Shown here: piece after piece, positions 51,428-59,352 of the stretch
How the letters are laid out: each line of letters begins with the position of its first letter
How positions within the stretch are numbered: position 1 is the first letter of the stretch
Assembly: GCA_031385445.1 (NCBI GenBank)
Contig: JANNBM010000056.1
Span: forward strand, 1 to 64,000
Direction: 5' to 3'
Length of the DNA: 64,000 nucleotides
DNA from: CAIYZT01 sp031385445
GTDB lineage: Bacteria; Pseudomonadota; Alphaproteobacteria; Rhodobacterales; Rhodobacteraceae
Translations under genes and position numbers: made by a program
The notes under the pieces: model-generated
The model's input: only the letters and a program-made list of their open reading frames with translations
Told to the model about the DNA's origin: nothing
Database searches by the model: none

Positions 51428-52369
51428 TTAACCATATCCGAACTGACGCGCGATCTTGAGAACCGGCTTGGAAAACTCTTCGCCCTTCAGCCATTCAACC
51501 GGGCCGTAAAGCGTTGGCTCTTTGATCTTGGCCAGTCTCTCCAGATCCAGCGCCGGGCTTGCCAGAAAATTGGGGTCGTTGCCAAACGGCGCGCTGTCGG
51601 GCCCGATGCAGGCAAAAGGCGAGGTTTCCGGGTGCAGCATCCGTTCGATCGCCTCGGCGCCCTGATCGATGCCCAGCCAGTCGCAGACCTGCGCCAGATA
51701 GAAATGCGGATTGGACAGCAGCATCTCGCCTTTGATCCGCATGTATTGGCCGGTGGAAAGGTCTTCGGAAAACTTCAGGATGTTGGTCTGTGAGCGAAGC
51801 CAGACCCGATCCGGGCTGAAATGCGCATTGCGCTCTGACGGGTCCTTGTCGCCATAGCTTTTGATCAGCTCGATGGTGGATTTGCCGGTGGTCAGCGGGT
51901 GGCGCGTCAGATGCAGGAACGAAGCGCGCGGAAAAATCTGCAAAAGCCGCTTCAAATGATCCAGATTCATGGTGTTGCGCGGACTTTTATCGACAAGGAT
52001 CTTATCCTCGCCGACCGCCTCTTGAATATAGGCGAACACTTGTTTGCCCGTCCAATGTTTGCGCCGCATGATCCACTGACGGGCACGCAGAACCGAATCT
52101 TCGGTCTGAACATTTTCGTGCACATAGGCCAAAAGCCGCAGCAAGCCCGAAGTGCCAAAGTTCATGGCGGCCGTGACCGAGTCCCACATCTCGCCCAGGG
52201 TATCGCCATGGGACAGGTTTACCTCTGGCAAACCATAGATTTGGGGATGCTGTCCGATCATGCCGCCTATCACCGAGGTGTAAGACCGGGGCGGGGCGAT
52301 AATAAAAAGCGGATCGGGCAATGGACGCTCACTTCTGCCGAAAAAACATCGGGAAATTCTGTGGTTCAA
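51428..52369 (-). CDS. PAPS-dependent sulfotransferase
   Basis: A 313-residue soluble sulfotransferase. The 5'-phosphosulfate loop is APPRSYTSVI (about residues 25-34), and the 3'-phosphate segment LTRHPLTTGKSTIELI supplies the conserved Arg and Ser; DKSPRNTMNL is the accepted KxP-type motif. LPEVNL and TSPFACIGP are also found in its degenerate paralogue at 53555-54526. It is 9 bases from the beta-propeller gene on the same strand and probably co-transcribed. Located 1.5 kb from synthase 2, it is a candidate for sulfating a hydroxyl of the synthase product, as sulfotransferases do in some polyketide and lipid pathways. Confidence 0.85.
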   Translation of the reverse strand: MNHRISRCFFGRSERPLPDPLFIIAPPRSYTSVIGGMIGQHPQIYGLPEVNLSHGDTLGEMWDSVTAAMNFGTSGLLRLLAYVHENVQTEDSVLRARQWIMRRKHWTGKQVFAYIQEAVGEDKILVDKSPRNTMNLDHLKRLLQIFPRASFLHLTRHPLTTGKSTIELIKSYGDKDPSERNAHFSPDRVWLRSQTNILKFSEDLSTGQYMRIKGEMLLSNPHFYLAQVCDWLGIDQGAEAIERMLHPETSPFACIGPDSAPFGNDPNFLASPALDLERLAKIKEPTLYGPVEWLKGEEFSKPVLKIARQFGYG

Positions 52370-52568
52370 GTCTTAGACGGGCCGCCCGCAAATGGCAACG
52401 TCTTGCGCGCCCAAGCATAAAGTGTTGTCGCCCGGCGGTCAAAATCCGCGCAAGGACGTTGGCTTGGCTTGATGGCACGGTTCAATCCTTTATACGTGGT
52501 CATGAGGGTTTGGCTCGGCGGAGGTTCTTCGGAGGTTCCGGCCCGATACAGCAGAATTGGATTTGAAA

Positions 52569-53558
52569 ATGCAGTGGCGCTTTGGTGCAAAGATTATGGC
52601 AGTGCTTGCTCTTGGGCTTGGGGTATCCTTTGCCGCTGAGGCGGGTCCGATACGCGATTTGATCAAGAACCTGAGGGAAAAGCGTGCTGGTGAAAGTGCA
52701 AGCTCAACGTTGCAGCAAGCCAGTTTCGCGGCCGGTGGCGTTAACAGGACCGTTTCATTTTATGTCCCGTCCTCGCTGGCGGGCAAAAGCAATGTCCCGG
52801 CGGTGTTTGTGTTTCACGGCGGCGGCGGTGATGCGGACGGCGTTGCGGCGACCAGCGGCATTGTCGAATTGGCGGATGCGCTGGGCTTCGTCGTCGTCCT
52901 TCCCGAGGTTGTAAAAGGCCAGTGGAACGACGGGCGGTCGGCGTCGGCGTCACCCTATGATGATGTGGGCTATGTGCGCACCATCATTGGCAATTCATCG
53001 GCGCTGATGGGCGTTGATCTTGGCCGGGTCTTCGCATCCGGCATCTCGAACGGTGGCATGTTCACGCAGCGCCTGTCTTGCGACGCCGCCGATCTGTTTT
53101 CGGCGGTGGCAATCATTTCGGCGAATATGCCGAGTGAATATCAAGGGCAGTGCAATCCGTCCCGGTCTTTGCCGAAGGTGTTTTTCAACGGCAACTCGGA
53201 CCCGATCATGCCATGGGGCGGCGGCGAGATCCGGTCTTTGAAGGCTTTGGGGCTGGGCGCGGGCGGCACCGTCATGTCGCATGATGAAACCGTGGCCTTT
53301 TGGCTGGGCAAGGATGGCTGCAGCGGCAATGGATCGTCGCGCAATCTGCCCGATGCCACGTCTGATGGCACCACAGTGTCGGTCAGCACTTTTTCAGATT
53401 GTTCAGGCTCGACCCAGCTTGAGTTCTTTGAAATCGACGGCGGCGGTCACAGTTGGCCCGGGTCAGGCGAAAAAGCCCGGCGCATGGCGGGCACACAAAG
53501 CCAGGATGTGTCGGCGACCGAAGAAATGCTCATATTCTTTCAAGGCTATGGCCTTTGA
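52569..53558 (+). CDS. Secreted LpqC/PHB-depolymerase-like esterase
   Basis: A 329-residue alpha/beta hydrolase with signal peptide (hydrophobic AVLALGLGVSF, cleavage after AEA). FVFHGGGGDADG forms the oxyanion hole, GISNGGMFTQRL holds the nucleophile serine, NSDPIMPWGGG the aspartate and GGGHSWPG the histidine. Family members are polyhydroxybutyrate depolymerases, feruloyl esterases and LpqC-like proteins. ATG at 52569 is preferred to a TTG at 52557. Its stop overlaps the TTG start of the next gene. It is a paralogue of the cytosolic esterase at 60866-61678; the substrate in this cluster is unknown. Confidence 0.85.
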   Translation: MQWRFGAKIMAVLALGLGVSFAAEAGPIRDLIKNLREKRAGESASSTLQQASFAAGGVNRTVSFYVPSSLAGKSNVPAVFVFHGGGGDADGVAATSGIVELADALGFVVVLPEVVKGQWNDGRSASASPYDDVGYVRTIIGNSSALMGVDLGRVFASGISNGGMFTQRLSCDAADLFSAVAIISANMPSEYQGQCNPSRSLPKVFFNGNSDPIMPWGGGEIRSLKALGLGAGGTVMSHDETVAFWLGKDGCSGNGSSRNLPDATSDGTTVSVSTFSDCSGSTQLEFFEIDGGGHSWPGSGEKARRMAGTQSQDVSATEEMLIFFQGYGL

Positions 53559-54526
53559 GCAAACCGTTGACCCGCGATCGGGGCTTGCCGGGTGAAACGC
53601 TGGTTACAGCCCTGAAACGTGCCACTTTGCCGCGGCCCATTTTCATCCTCGCTGCGCCGGGCATTCCTGCGCAGACGGTTGCGGCCATGCTTGGCCAGCA
53701 CCCTGAATGCTGGGATTTGCCCGAGATTAACCTGGAGATGAGCGGCAATCTGGACGGCCTGATGCGCGACATGATCGGGATGCGCTCGGCACAGATGCAC
53801 GGGCTTTTGCGGGTTTTGTCGCAGCTTTTGACCGGCGAACAAACCCTGATCGGCATTGATGCCGGGCGTCGGTGGCTTTCGCGGCATTCTTATCTGCCAA
53901 CTTCGGCGATCTGGCACCTTTTGGCGCAACGTATCGCGCCGCGCCGGATCGTCGCGCCGATCACCGCCACCCTGTTCGAAAGTGGAAGCCTTGGCAGGCT
54001 GGTTCAGACCTTTCCGGACGCGCAGTTCATTGCCCTGACGATGCATCCCAAAAGCCATGGCCAGGCTGTCATGGCACAGCATGGCGGTGCGGCGGCCTGG
54101 CTTTTGGGGGCGGTGGATGAAACGGTCCAACCGATCATGCCCGAACCTTCGGAGGTTTGGCAACTTGCCGATAATGGCACCGACGAACTGGCGGCTTTGG
54201 TGCCCAAGGATCAGCTTCATACCGTGCGAATCGAGGATCTTGCCCATCACCCGGTGGCGACCTTGGCGCGGCTTTTGCCGCTGATCAGTCTTTCGGCGCG
54301 TGAGCGGACTATTGCCGCACTGCAGCATCCACAAGCATCGCCTTTCCACGGACGCGGACCCTTCGGCGCACATTCTGGCGGCGATATTTTGTCAATGGCA
54401 CAGCTTGCGGATGAAATTGCGCCTTTGGGCGCCGTGTCGCTGGACGGCCGGGCACCTTGGCGGCCCGACGGGATGCCGTTGGACAAGGCCATCCGAAGCA
54501 GGGCTGTTTCGCATGGTTATCTGTAA
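53555..54526 (+). CDS. Degenerate sulfotransferase-like protein
   Basis: A 323-residue paralogue of the sulfotransferase at 51428-52369: FILAAPGIPAQTVAAMLGQH aligns with FIIAPPRSYTSVIGGMIGQH, LPEINL with LPEVNL, and QASPFHGRGPFG with TSPFACIGPDSA. The cofactor residues are lost: the loop has APGIP instead of PPRSY, and LTMHPKSHGQAVM replaces LTRHPLTTGKSTI. It is therefore probably inactive as a sulfotransferase and may be structural or regulatory. A TTG at 53555 overlapping the esterase stop (TTGA) is the likeliest start; the frame extends to 53453. The open frame is intact, so it is maintained rather than decayed. Confidence 0.72.
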   Translation: MSKPLTRDRGLPGETLVTALKRATLPRPIFILAAPGIPAQTVAAMLGQHPECWDLPEINLEMSGNLDGLMRDMIGMRSAQMHGLLRVLSQLLTGEQTLIGIDAGRRWLSRHSYLPTSAIWHLLAQRIAPRRIVAPITATLFESGSLGRLVQTFPDAQFIALTMHPKSHGQAVMAQHGGAAAWLLGAVDETVQPIMPEPSEVWQLADNGTDELAALVPKDQLHTVRIEDLAHHPVATLARLLPLISLSARERTIAALQHPQASPFHGRGPFGAHSGGDILSMAQLADEIAPLGAVSLDGRAPWRPDGMPLDKAIRSRAVSHGYL

Positions 54527-54577
54527 GGGAAGTCTGCCCAAAGATGCAGCACCGCTCATCTTCGGGTTGTGCGTCGT

Positions 54578-54880
54578 TTAGGTCGCCTTGGACTGATCGG
54601 CGATAACGCGGTCGAGCATATCCATCTCTTCGATCAGCATGCCGACCACCGATTCCATAACATTAATCCGATATTTCAAGTCCTTACGCCGCTCGCGCAA
54701 CTCGGCGTTATCAGAGCCCGTCAAAAGCGGCTGATCTTTCATGTCGATAAAATTGGGGCTGGTCAGAAATTCCTGAACGTGGCGCAAGCGTTCCTGCCGC
54801 TTTTTCTGGTCGCTCATCGCATCCGAAACCGCGCGCGAAACGTCCTTGGACAGCGCAGCACCCGCGGCGTGGCCGGTCAT
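54578..54880 (-). CDS. Small coiled-coil protein, unknown function
   Basis: A protein of about 100 residues on the opposite strand within the cluster. MTGHAAGAALSKDVSRAVSD is followed by charged helices with heptad character (DQKKRQERLRHVQEFL, ELRERRKDLKYRINVMESVVGMLIEEMDMLDRVI). The frame extends to 55006, but the upstream part looks non-coding; the start at 54880 is a guess without a strong ribosome site. No recognised domain and no signal peptide. It interrupts the otherwise plus-strand block. Confidence 0.5.
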   Translation of the reverse strand: MTGHAAGAALSKDVSRAVSDAMSDQKKRQERLRHVQEFLTSPNFIDMKDQPLLTGSDNAELRERRKDLKYRINVMESVVGMLIEEMDMLDRVIADQSKAT

Positions 54881-55173
54881 CGGTGGCGCGTCAGCTTTGA
54901 TATCGTTCCCGTTTCCAGCCACTTTTCCACATGTCCCCGACCAAAACTGACCGAAAAACTGGTAGGACCGAAGGGAAGTTTGCGCAAGTCCGAAAACAGT
55001 CCGCATCTTGCCGTAATTCGTTCACACTGCACTGGCACAAGCGTGAAAATGACGTGAACTGATTCTTCGCCCACATTGCAATCGCAGCATTTGCGTGGTA
55101 TCAGAAAAGCGTTGTAGACCAAGTTATTTACTATGACGTTATCAGACTGTTTCTGAAATTCCTGGGGAGTACG

Positions 55174-56751
55174 ATGTCTAGTCACGTATTAATGATTGGG
55201 CTTGATGGCGCAACCTTCAAGTTGCTTCGCCCGCTTTCGGAAATGGGGGCAATCCCGTTTTTGACGTCGATGATGACGAATGGCGCGGTTGCTGATTTGA
55301 TGTCGACCAACAATCCGCTGACCCCGCCCGCCTGGACGTCGATGACCACGGGCCGCAGCCCCGAGGTTCATGGCATTTATGACTTCCTTCGTCCGGCCTA
55401 TCTGGATGACGGGTCGGTCTATCTGAAGGTCAATGACCGGCGCGACAACCACGCCGAAACCATTTTTTCAATCGCAAACCGCAGCAAACTGCGGGCGACC
55501 GCGCTTAACTTTTACGGCTATTCCCCGGCGCCGCAGATTGATGGCTACGTCGTTTCGGGCTTTGTTCCGTGGAAGCATTTGCGCCACGGGATGCACCCGC
55601 CCGCGCTGTTCGAAAAGCTGAAAGCCTCCAAGAATTTTGACTATCGCGATCTTGGCATGGATATCGGCGAGGAGAAGAAGTGCATCACCGGCATTATGGC
55701 CGATGAGCAGGCTGAATGGATCGAGCTGCAGAACACGCGCGATGCCGCCTGGACCGAAGTGACCTGCCGCATGATGCACGAAGACCGCACGGAGCTGACG
55801 GCGGTGGTTCTGGACGGCCCTGACAAACTGCAGCACCTGTTTTATCGCTACGTCGATCCTGAGTGCTATGCAGGCAAACCGGGCCCACAGACCGAGGCGT
55901 TGACCGAGCTTTGCATCGATTTTTATCGCCGGATGGATGACAATATCCGCCGTCTGGTCGAAGCGGCCGGTCCGAAGACCAACGTTCTGGTCACATCTGA
56001 TCACGGCTTCGGCCCGACCACCGAGATTGTCTATATCAACGAATGGCTGTCGCAGAATGGCTATCTGGTGTGGAGCGAGAATTCCGTTGCCGACACCAAA
56101 GGCTCGCTGACGGCGGACAAGATCAAGGACCATCTGGGCATGATTGACTGGCGCAAGTCGGTCGCCTTTTGCCCGACGCCAAGCTCGAACGCGATTTACC
56201 TGAAGCCGGATCTTGGCAATGGCATTGGCGTAAAGCCCGAGGATTATCTGGAAACCGTGCTGAAGATGCGCCAGCAGCTTCTGGATTTCCGCGATCCGCG
56301 CGATGGCAAGCCAGTGTTTGTTGGCGCCACTTTGAACAAATTGCGCGGCAAAAGTTTTGTCGAGCCTTGCCCCGACATTACGCTAAAGCTGCGAGACGGT
56401 GGGTTTGTGTCGATTCTCGCGCAGGACGAAGTGGTCAAACAGCGCGAGTTGGCGGATGGTACGCACAACCCTGCCGGGATTTTTGTCGGCTATGGCCCGA
56501 TGTTCCGCAACGGCGTGAAGCTGGACCCCCTGAACATTCTTGACATGGCGCCCCTGATGTTGACCCTCTTGGGTGTGCCGGTTCCGCGCGATCTTGAAGG
56601 TCGCCTGCCGAGCGACGCCCTTAAAGACGGAATTGCCGCTACGACGGGCGGCGCGACTTTGGCAACTGCGGAAACTGAACACGAAGAAGTGTCCGAAGAA
56701 GATCGCGAAGCACTATTACGACAAATGAAACAACTCGGTTACATGGATTGA
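55174..56751 (+). CDS. AlkP-superfamily phosphodiesterase/nucleotide pyrophosphatase-like hydrolase
   Basis: A 525-residue type I phosphodiesterase-like protein. LMIGLDGATFKLL supplies the first metal aspartate, NPLTPPAWTSMTTGRSP holds the threonine nucleophile, DGPDKLQHLFY and TSDHGFGPTTE give the remaining Asp/His metal ligands, and a late AGIFVGYGP segment closes the domain. No signal peptide is seen, so it is cytoplasmic. GGGGAG sits just upstream of the ATG. It begins the co-directional block 55174-62149 and could cleave phosphate, phosphodiester or sulfate esters of the cluster's product; which one is unknown. Confidence 0.85.
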   Translation: MSSHVLMIGLDGATFKLLRPLSEMGAIPFLTSMMTNGAVADLMSTNNPLTPPAWTSMTTGRSPEVHGIYDFLRPAYLDDGSVYLKVNDRRDNHAETIFSIANRSKLRATALNFYGYSPAPQIDGYVVSGFVPWKHLRHGMHPPALFEKLKASKNFDYRDLGMDIGEEKKCITGIMADEQAEWIELQNTRDAAWTEVTCRMMHEDRTELTAVVLDGPDKLQHLFYRYVDPECYAGKPGPQTEALTELCIDFYRRMDDNIRRLVEAAGPKTNVLVTSDHGFGPTTEIVYINEWLSQNGYLVWSENSVADTKGSLTADKIKDHLGMIDWRKSVAFCPTPSSNAIYLKPDLGNGIGVKPEDYLETVLKMRQQLLDFRDPRDGKPVFVGATLNKLRGKSFVEPCPDITLKLRDGGFVSILAQDEVVKQRELADGTHNPAGIFVGYGPMFRNGVKLDPLNILDMAPLMLTLLGVPVPRDLEGRLPSDALKDGIAATTGGATLATAETEHEEVSEEDREALLRQMKQLGYMD

Positions 56752-56791
56752 ACTGGCGGTTTGCCGCCTCGTTGGAAAGGAAGCGTCCGTC

Positions 56792-57826
56792 ATGCCCGTC
56801 ATGACCCGCAACGATCTTAAAATTAACTATCAGACACTCGGGCCCGAAATGGGCAACGGGACTACGCCGGTGGCTCTTATTCATGGGCTCGGCGCGAACC
56901 TGGCGTTCTGGTATCTTGGGGCTTCGCGGCACATTGGGTCTGAACGGCCCGTGTTGATGCACGACCTGCGCGGACATGGGGCAAGCTCGATGCCGCAGTC
57001 TGGATATTATTTGCAACAGCTGGCGGACGATCTGCATCAGTTGCTTTCAGAACTGGGCCAGCAGCAGGCGCATATCGTCGGTCACAGCCACGGCGCGCGC
57101 GTTGCACTGGCCTTTGCCCTGCAATACCCGGACCGGGTGGCAAGTCTGACGATTGCCGACACACAGCTGCAGTCGTTGCAGCCGGTGATGCGGTTGGCCG
57201 ATTGGCCGCATTGGCCCGCGTGGAAAGAAGAGCTGGCGTTGCAAGGCGTCAGCAGCTTTCCAAGCGACGACGCGGAAATGGATTTCCGGGTGCTGGCACA
57301 GCTTGGTCCGCGCGGCGCAGGCGTGCCGTCGCCCTTGGCGCAGCCCGGCCTGATGAATTCGATGGGCGAAGAGATGTTTGCGGCGCAAAACGTCACCAGA
57401 CTGGTCCAACCGGATGGTCAAGAAGGCAAGCGGATCAACATTCGCTCGCGTCAGATGGGCGCGCGGTCCGGGCAAAGGTGGCAGGCGCTGCTGGAAAGCA
57501 CCACAGCCTCGACCGAACTGCAGGATGAAACCGAGTTGACGGCGCGATCGTTTCGCAATCTGACCATGCCGACGCTGCTGCTGTACGGATCAAAATCGCA
57601 TTGCCTGCCGACCTCTGATGGCCTGCTCGATGCCATTCCGGGCGCGCGGCGCATCGTTGTGCCGGATGCGGGCCATTTCTTTCCAGTGGTCAAACCGCGG
57701 ATGTTCAGCCGGGCTGTGAATACGTTCATTTCCAGCATCGACGCACCGCAAACCGCCGACCGGCGCCGGCTTCTGGCGCGCTTTGTGGCCGCACGCGCGG
57801 CGCGGCGTCAGGCACAGGCTGTCTGA
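56792..57826 (+). CDS. Alpha/beta hydrolase
   Basis: A 344-residue hydrolase: IHGLGANLAFWYLG (oxyanion loop), HDLRGHGASSMPQSGY, the nucleophile elbow GHSHGARVALAF and a C-terminal VPDAGHFFPVVKP histidine. Such proteins act as esterases or thioesterases. Since neither synthase has a release domain, this protein is one candidate for freeing the chain from the carrier protein. It lies 40 bases after the AlkP-type gene, and its TGA overlaps the ATG of the next SDR. Confidence 0.85.
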   Translation: MPVMTRNDLKINYQTLGPEMGNGTTPVALIHGLGANLAFWYLGASRHIGSERPVLMHDLRGHGASSMPQSGYYLQQLADDLHQLLSELGQQQAHIVGHSHGARVALAFALQYPDRVASLTIADTQLQSLQPVMRLADWPHWPAWKEELALQGVSSFPSDDAEMDFRVLAQLGPRGAGVPSPLAQPGLMNSMGEEMFAAQNVTRLVQPDGQEGKRINIRSRQMGARSGQRWQALLESTTASTELQDETELTARSFRNLTMPTLLLYGSKSHCLPTSDGLLDAIPGARRIVVPDAGHFFPVVKPRMFSRAVNTFISSIDAPQTADRRRLLARFVAARAARRQAQAV

Positions 57827-58578
57827 TGGTTCAGCCCAGCGGTAAGGTCGCTGTCGTCACTGGCGCCACGTCAGGGATCGGGAAGGCGCTTGCGCTCGCG
57901 CTTGGCAAACGTGGGGATATTGTGGTGGGAATCGGCCGCAATCCCGAACGATTGGCGGCGCTGCAGGCTGATCTTGGGATCGGGCATCATGTGCTGGCCC
58001 TCGATGTCGCCTCGGAAACCGACATGGGCCGTTTGGCGGACCATTTGCAGACAATGGGCCGTGTGGACCTTTTGATCGCCTGTGCGGTTCTGGGCCGCGC
58101 GGGGGGCGAAAACGTGTTGCCGCCGCGCACGCGGGATTTGCCGCTTGGCGAGTGGCAAGCGATGATCAACGTGAACCTGCACGGCGTCTTTTTGGCCAAC
58201 AAGGCGGTGCTTTCCCTGATGCGGGCGGCCGAAGACGGCGATATTGTGAACATCGGTTCAGCAATCACGCCGCATGGTCAAAAAGGACAGGCGTTGGCCT
58301 TGGCCTATAGCGCCACGAAATTCGCGCTGACGGCTTACGGCCACGCTTTGGCGAGCGAGGTTTCGTCCGAAGGCATTCGCGTGCGTACCATTCTGCCGGG
58401 TACGGTCGACACGCCGCTGATCGCCGGAACGGCGCTTGGGGCGGCCTTTGGCGGTTCCATGGTGCCAGAAAGTTTTGCGGCGGCTCTTTTGGGTTTGGTG
58501 GATCTGGGGCAAGATGTGTTCGTGCCTGATCCGCACATCTTGCCAACGCCGCGCGGGAACCGCATGGTTGGCCGCTGA
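57826..58578 (+). CDS. Short-chain dehydrogenase/reductase 1
   Basis: A 250-residue classical SDR: VVTGATSGIGKALALALGKR (cofactor loop), LDVASETDMGRL, NIGSAITPHG with the catalytic serine region, and YSATKFALTAYG with the Tyr-x-x-x-Lys pair. TILPGTVDTPLI is the usual active-site lid region. It would interconvert a keto and a hydroxy group on an intermediate. Its start overlaps the previous stop and another SDR follows 15 bases later. Confidence 0.87.
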   Translation: MVQPSGKVAVVTGATSGIGKALALALGKRGDIVVGIGRNPERLAALQADLGIGHHVLALDVASETDMGRLADHLQTMGRVDLLIACAVLGRAGGENVLPPRTRDLPLGEWQAMINVNLHGVFLANKAVLSLMRAAEDGDIVNIGSAITPHGQKGQALALAYSATKFALTAYGHALASEVSSEGIRVRTILPGTVDTPLIAGTALGAAFGGSMVPESFAAALLGLVDLGQDVFVPDPHILPTPRGNRMVGR

Positions 58579-58593
58579 AATATTGGAGTTTTC

Positions 58594-59352
58594 ATGGACG
58601 ATCTGTTGAACGGGAAGGTCGCGATCATTACCGGCGCGGCGGGCGGAATCGGCGCGGCGACGGCGCGGCTTATGGCGGGCCGGGGCGCGAAGCTGGTTCT
58701 GGTCGATCGTTCCGCCGAGATGGTGCAGGCGCTGGCGGATGAGTTGGGACAGGGCGCTGTTGCGCTGGCCGCCGATGTCACCTCTGAGGCGGATATGGCC
58801 CGGATGGCCGACATTGCGCTGAGCGCGCATGGCCGGATCGATATCCTGATCGCGGGCGCGGGGATATTGCGCACTTCGGGCGTGCCGCAAATGGTCGCCG
58901 ATACCAGCTTTACCGACTGGAAACGTGTGCTGGACGTGAACCTGACCGGCACGTTTCTAAGCAATCGCGCGGTTCTTTCGGCGATGCTGGCGCAAAAGAC
59001 CGGTGATATTGTGAACATCTCTTCGGTTTCCGGCAAACAGGGCCGCGCGTTTGACGGCGCCTATGCCGCGTCGAAGTTTGGTATTGTCGGCCTGTCGGAA
59101 TCGCTGGCCGAAGAGGTGCAGCGCGAGGGTGTGCGCGTGCAATGTCTGCTGCCTGATGCCGTGGACACGACGATTTGGGAGCAGTCCGGCGGTCTGGCCC
59201 TGAAGCCGCGGCTGATGCTGACGCCAGAGCGGGTGGCGGCGTTTATTGCTTATCTCGTGACCCTGCCGCGCGATACCTTCCTGCTTAACCCCGTCGTGGC
59301 CCCGGTTCCGCTGCGGGTTCGCAAACCGAAACCCGCCGCGACACAAGCATGA
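58594..59352 (+). CDS. Short-chain dehydrogenase/reductase 2
   Basis: A 252-residue SDR: IITGAAGGIGAATARLMAGR, LAADVTSEADM, AGAGIL, VNISSVSGKQG and YAASKFGIVGLSESLAEEV. It is a distant paralogue of the preceding SDR with its own complete catalytic set. LLPDAVDTTIWEQSG precedes a C-terminal tail. Its stop overlaps the start of the beta-propeller gene (ATGA), so the block is translationally coupled. Two neighbouring SDRs suggest two carbonyl reductions or an epimerisation on the product. Confidence 0.87.
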   Translation: MDDLLNGKVAIITGAAGGIGAATARLMAGRGAKLVLVDRSAEMVQALADELGQGAVALAADVTSEADMARMADIALSAHGRIDILIAGAGILRTSGVPQMVADTSFTDWKRVLDVNLTGTFLSNRAVLSAMLAQKTGDIVNISSVSGKQGRAFDGAYAASKFGIVGLSESLAEEVQREGVRVQCLLPDAVDTTIWEQSGGLALKPRLMLTPERVAAFIAYLVTLPRDTFLLNPVVAPVPLRVRKPKPAATQA

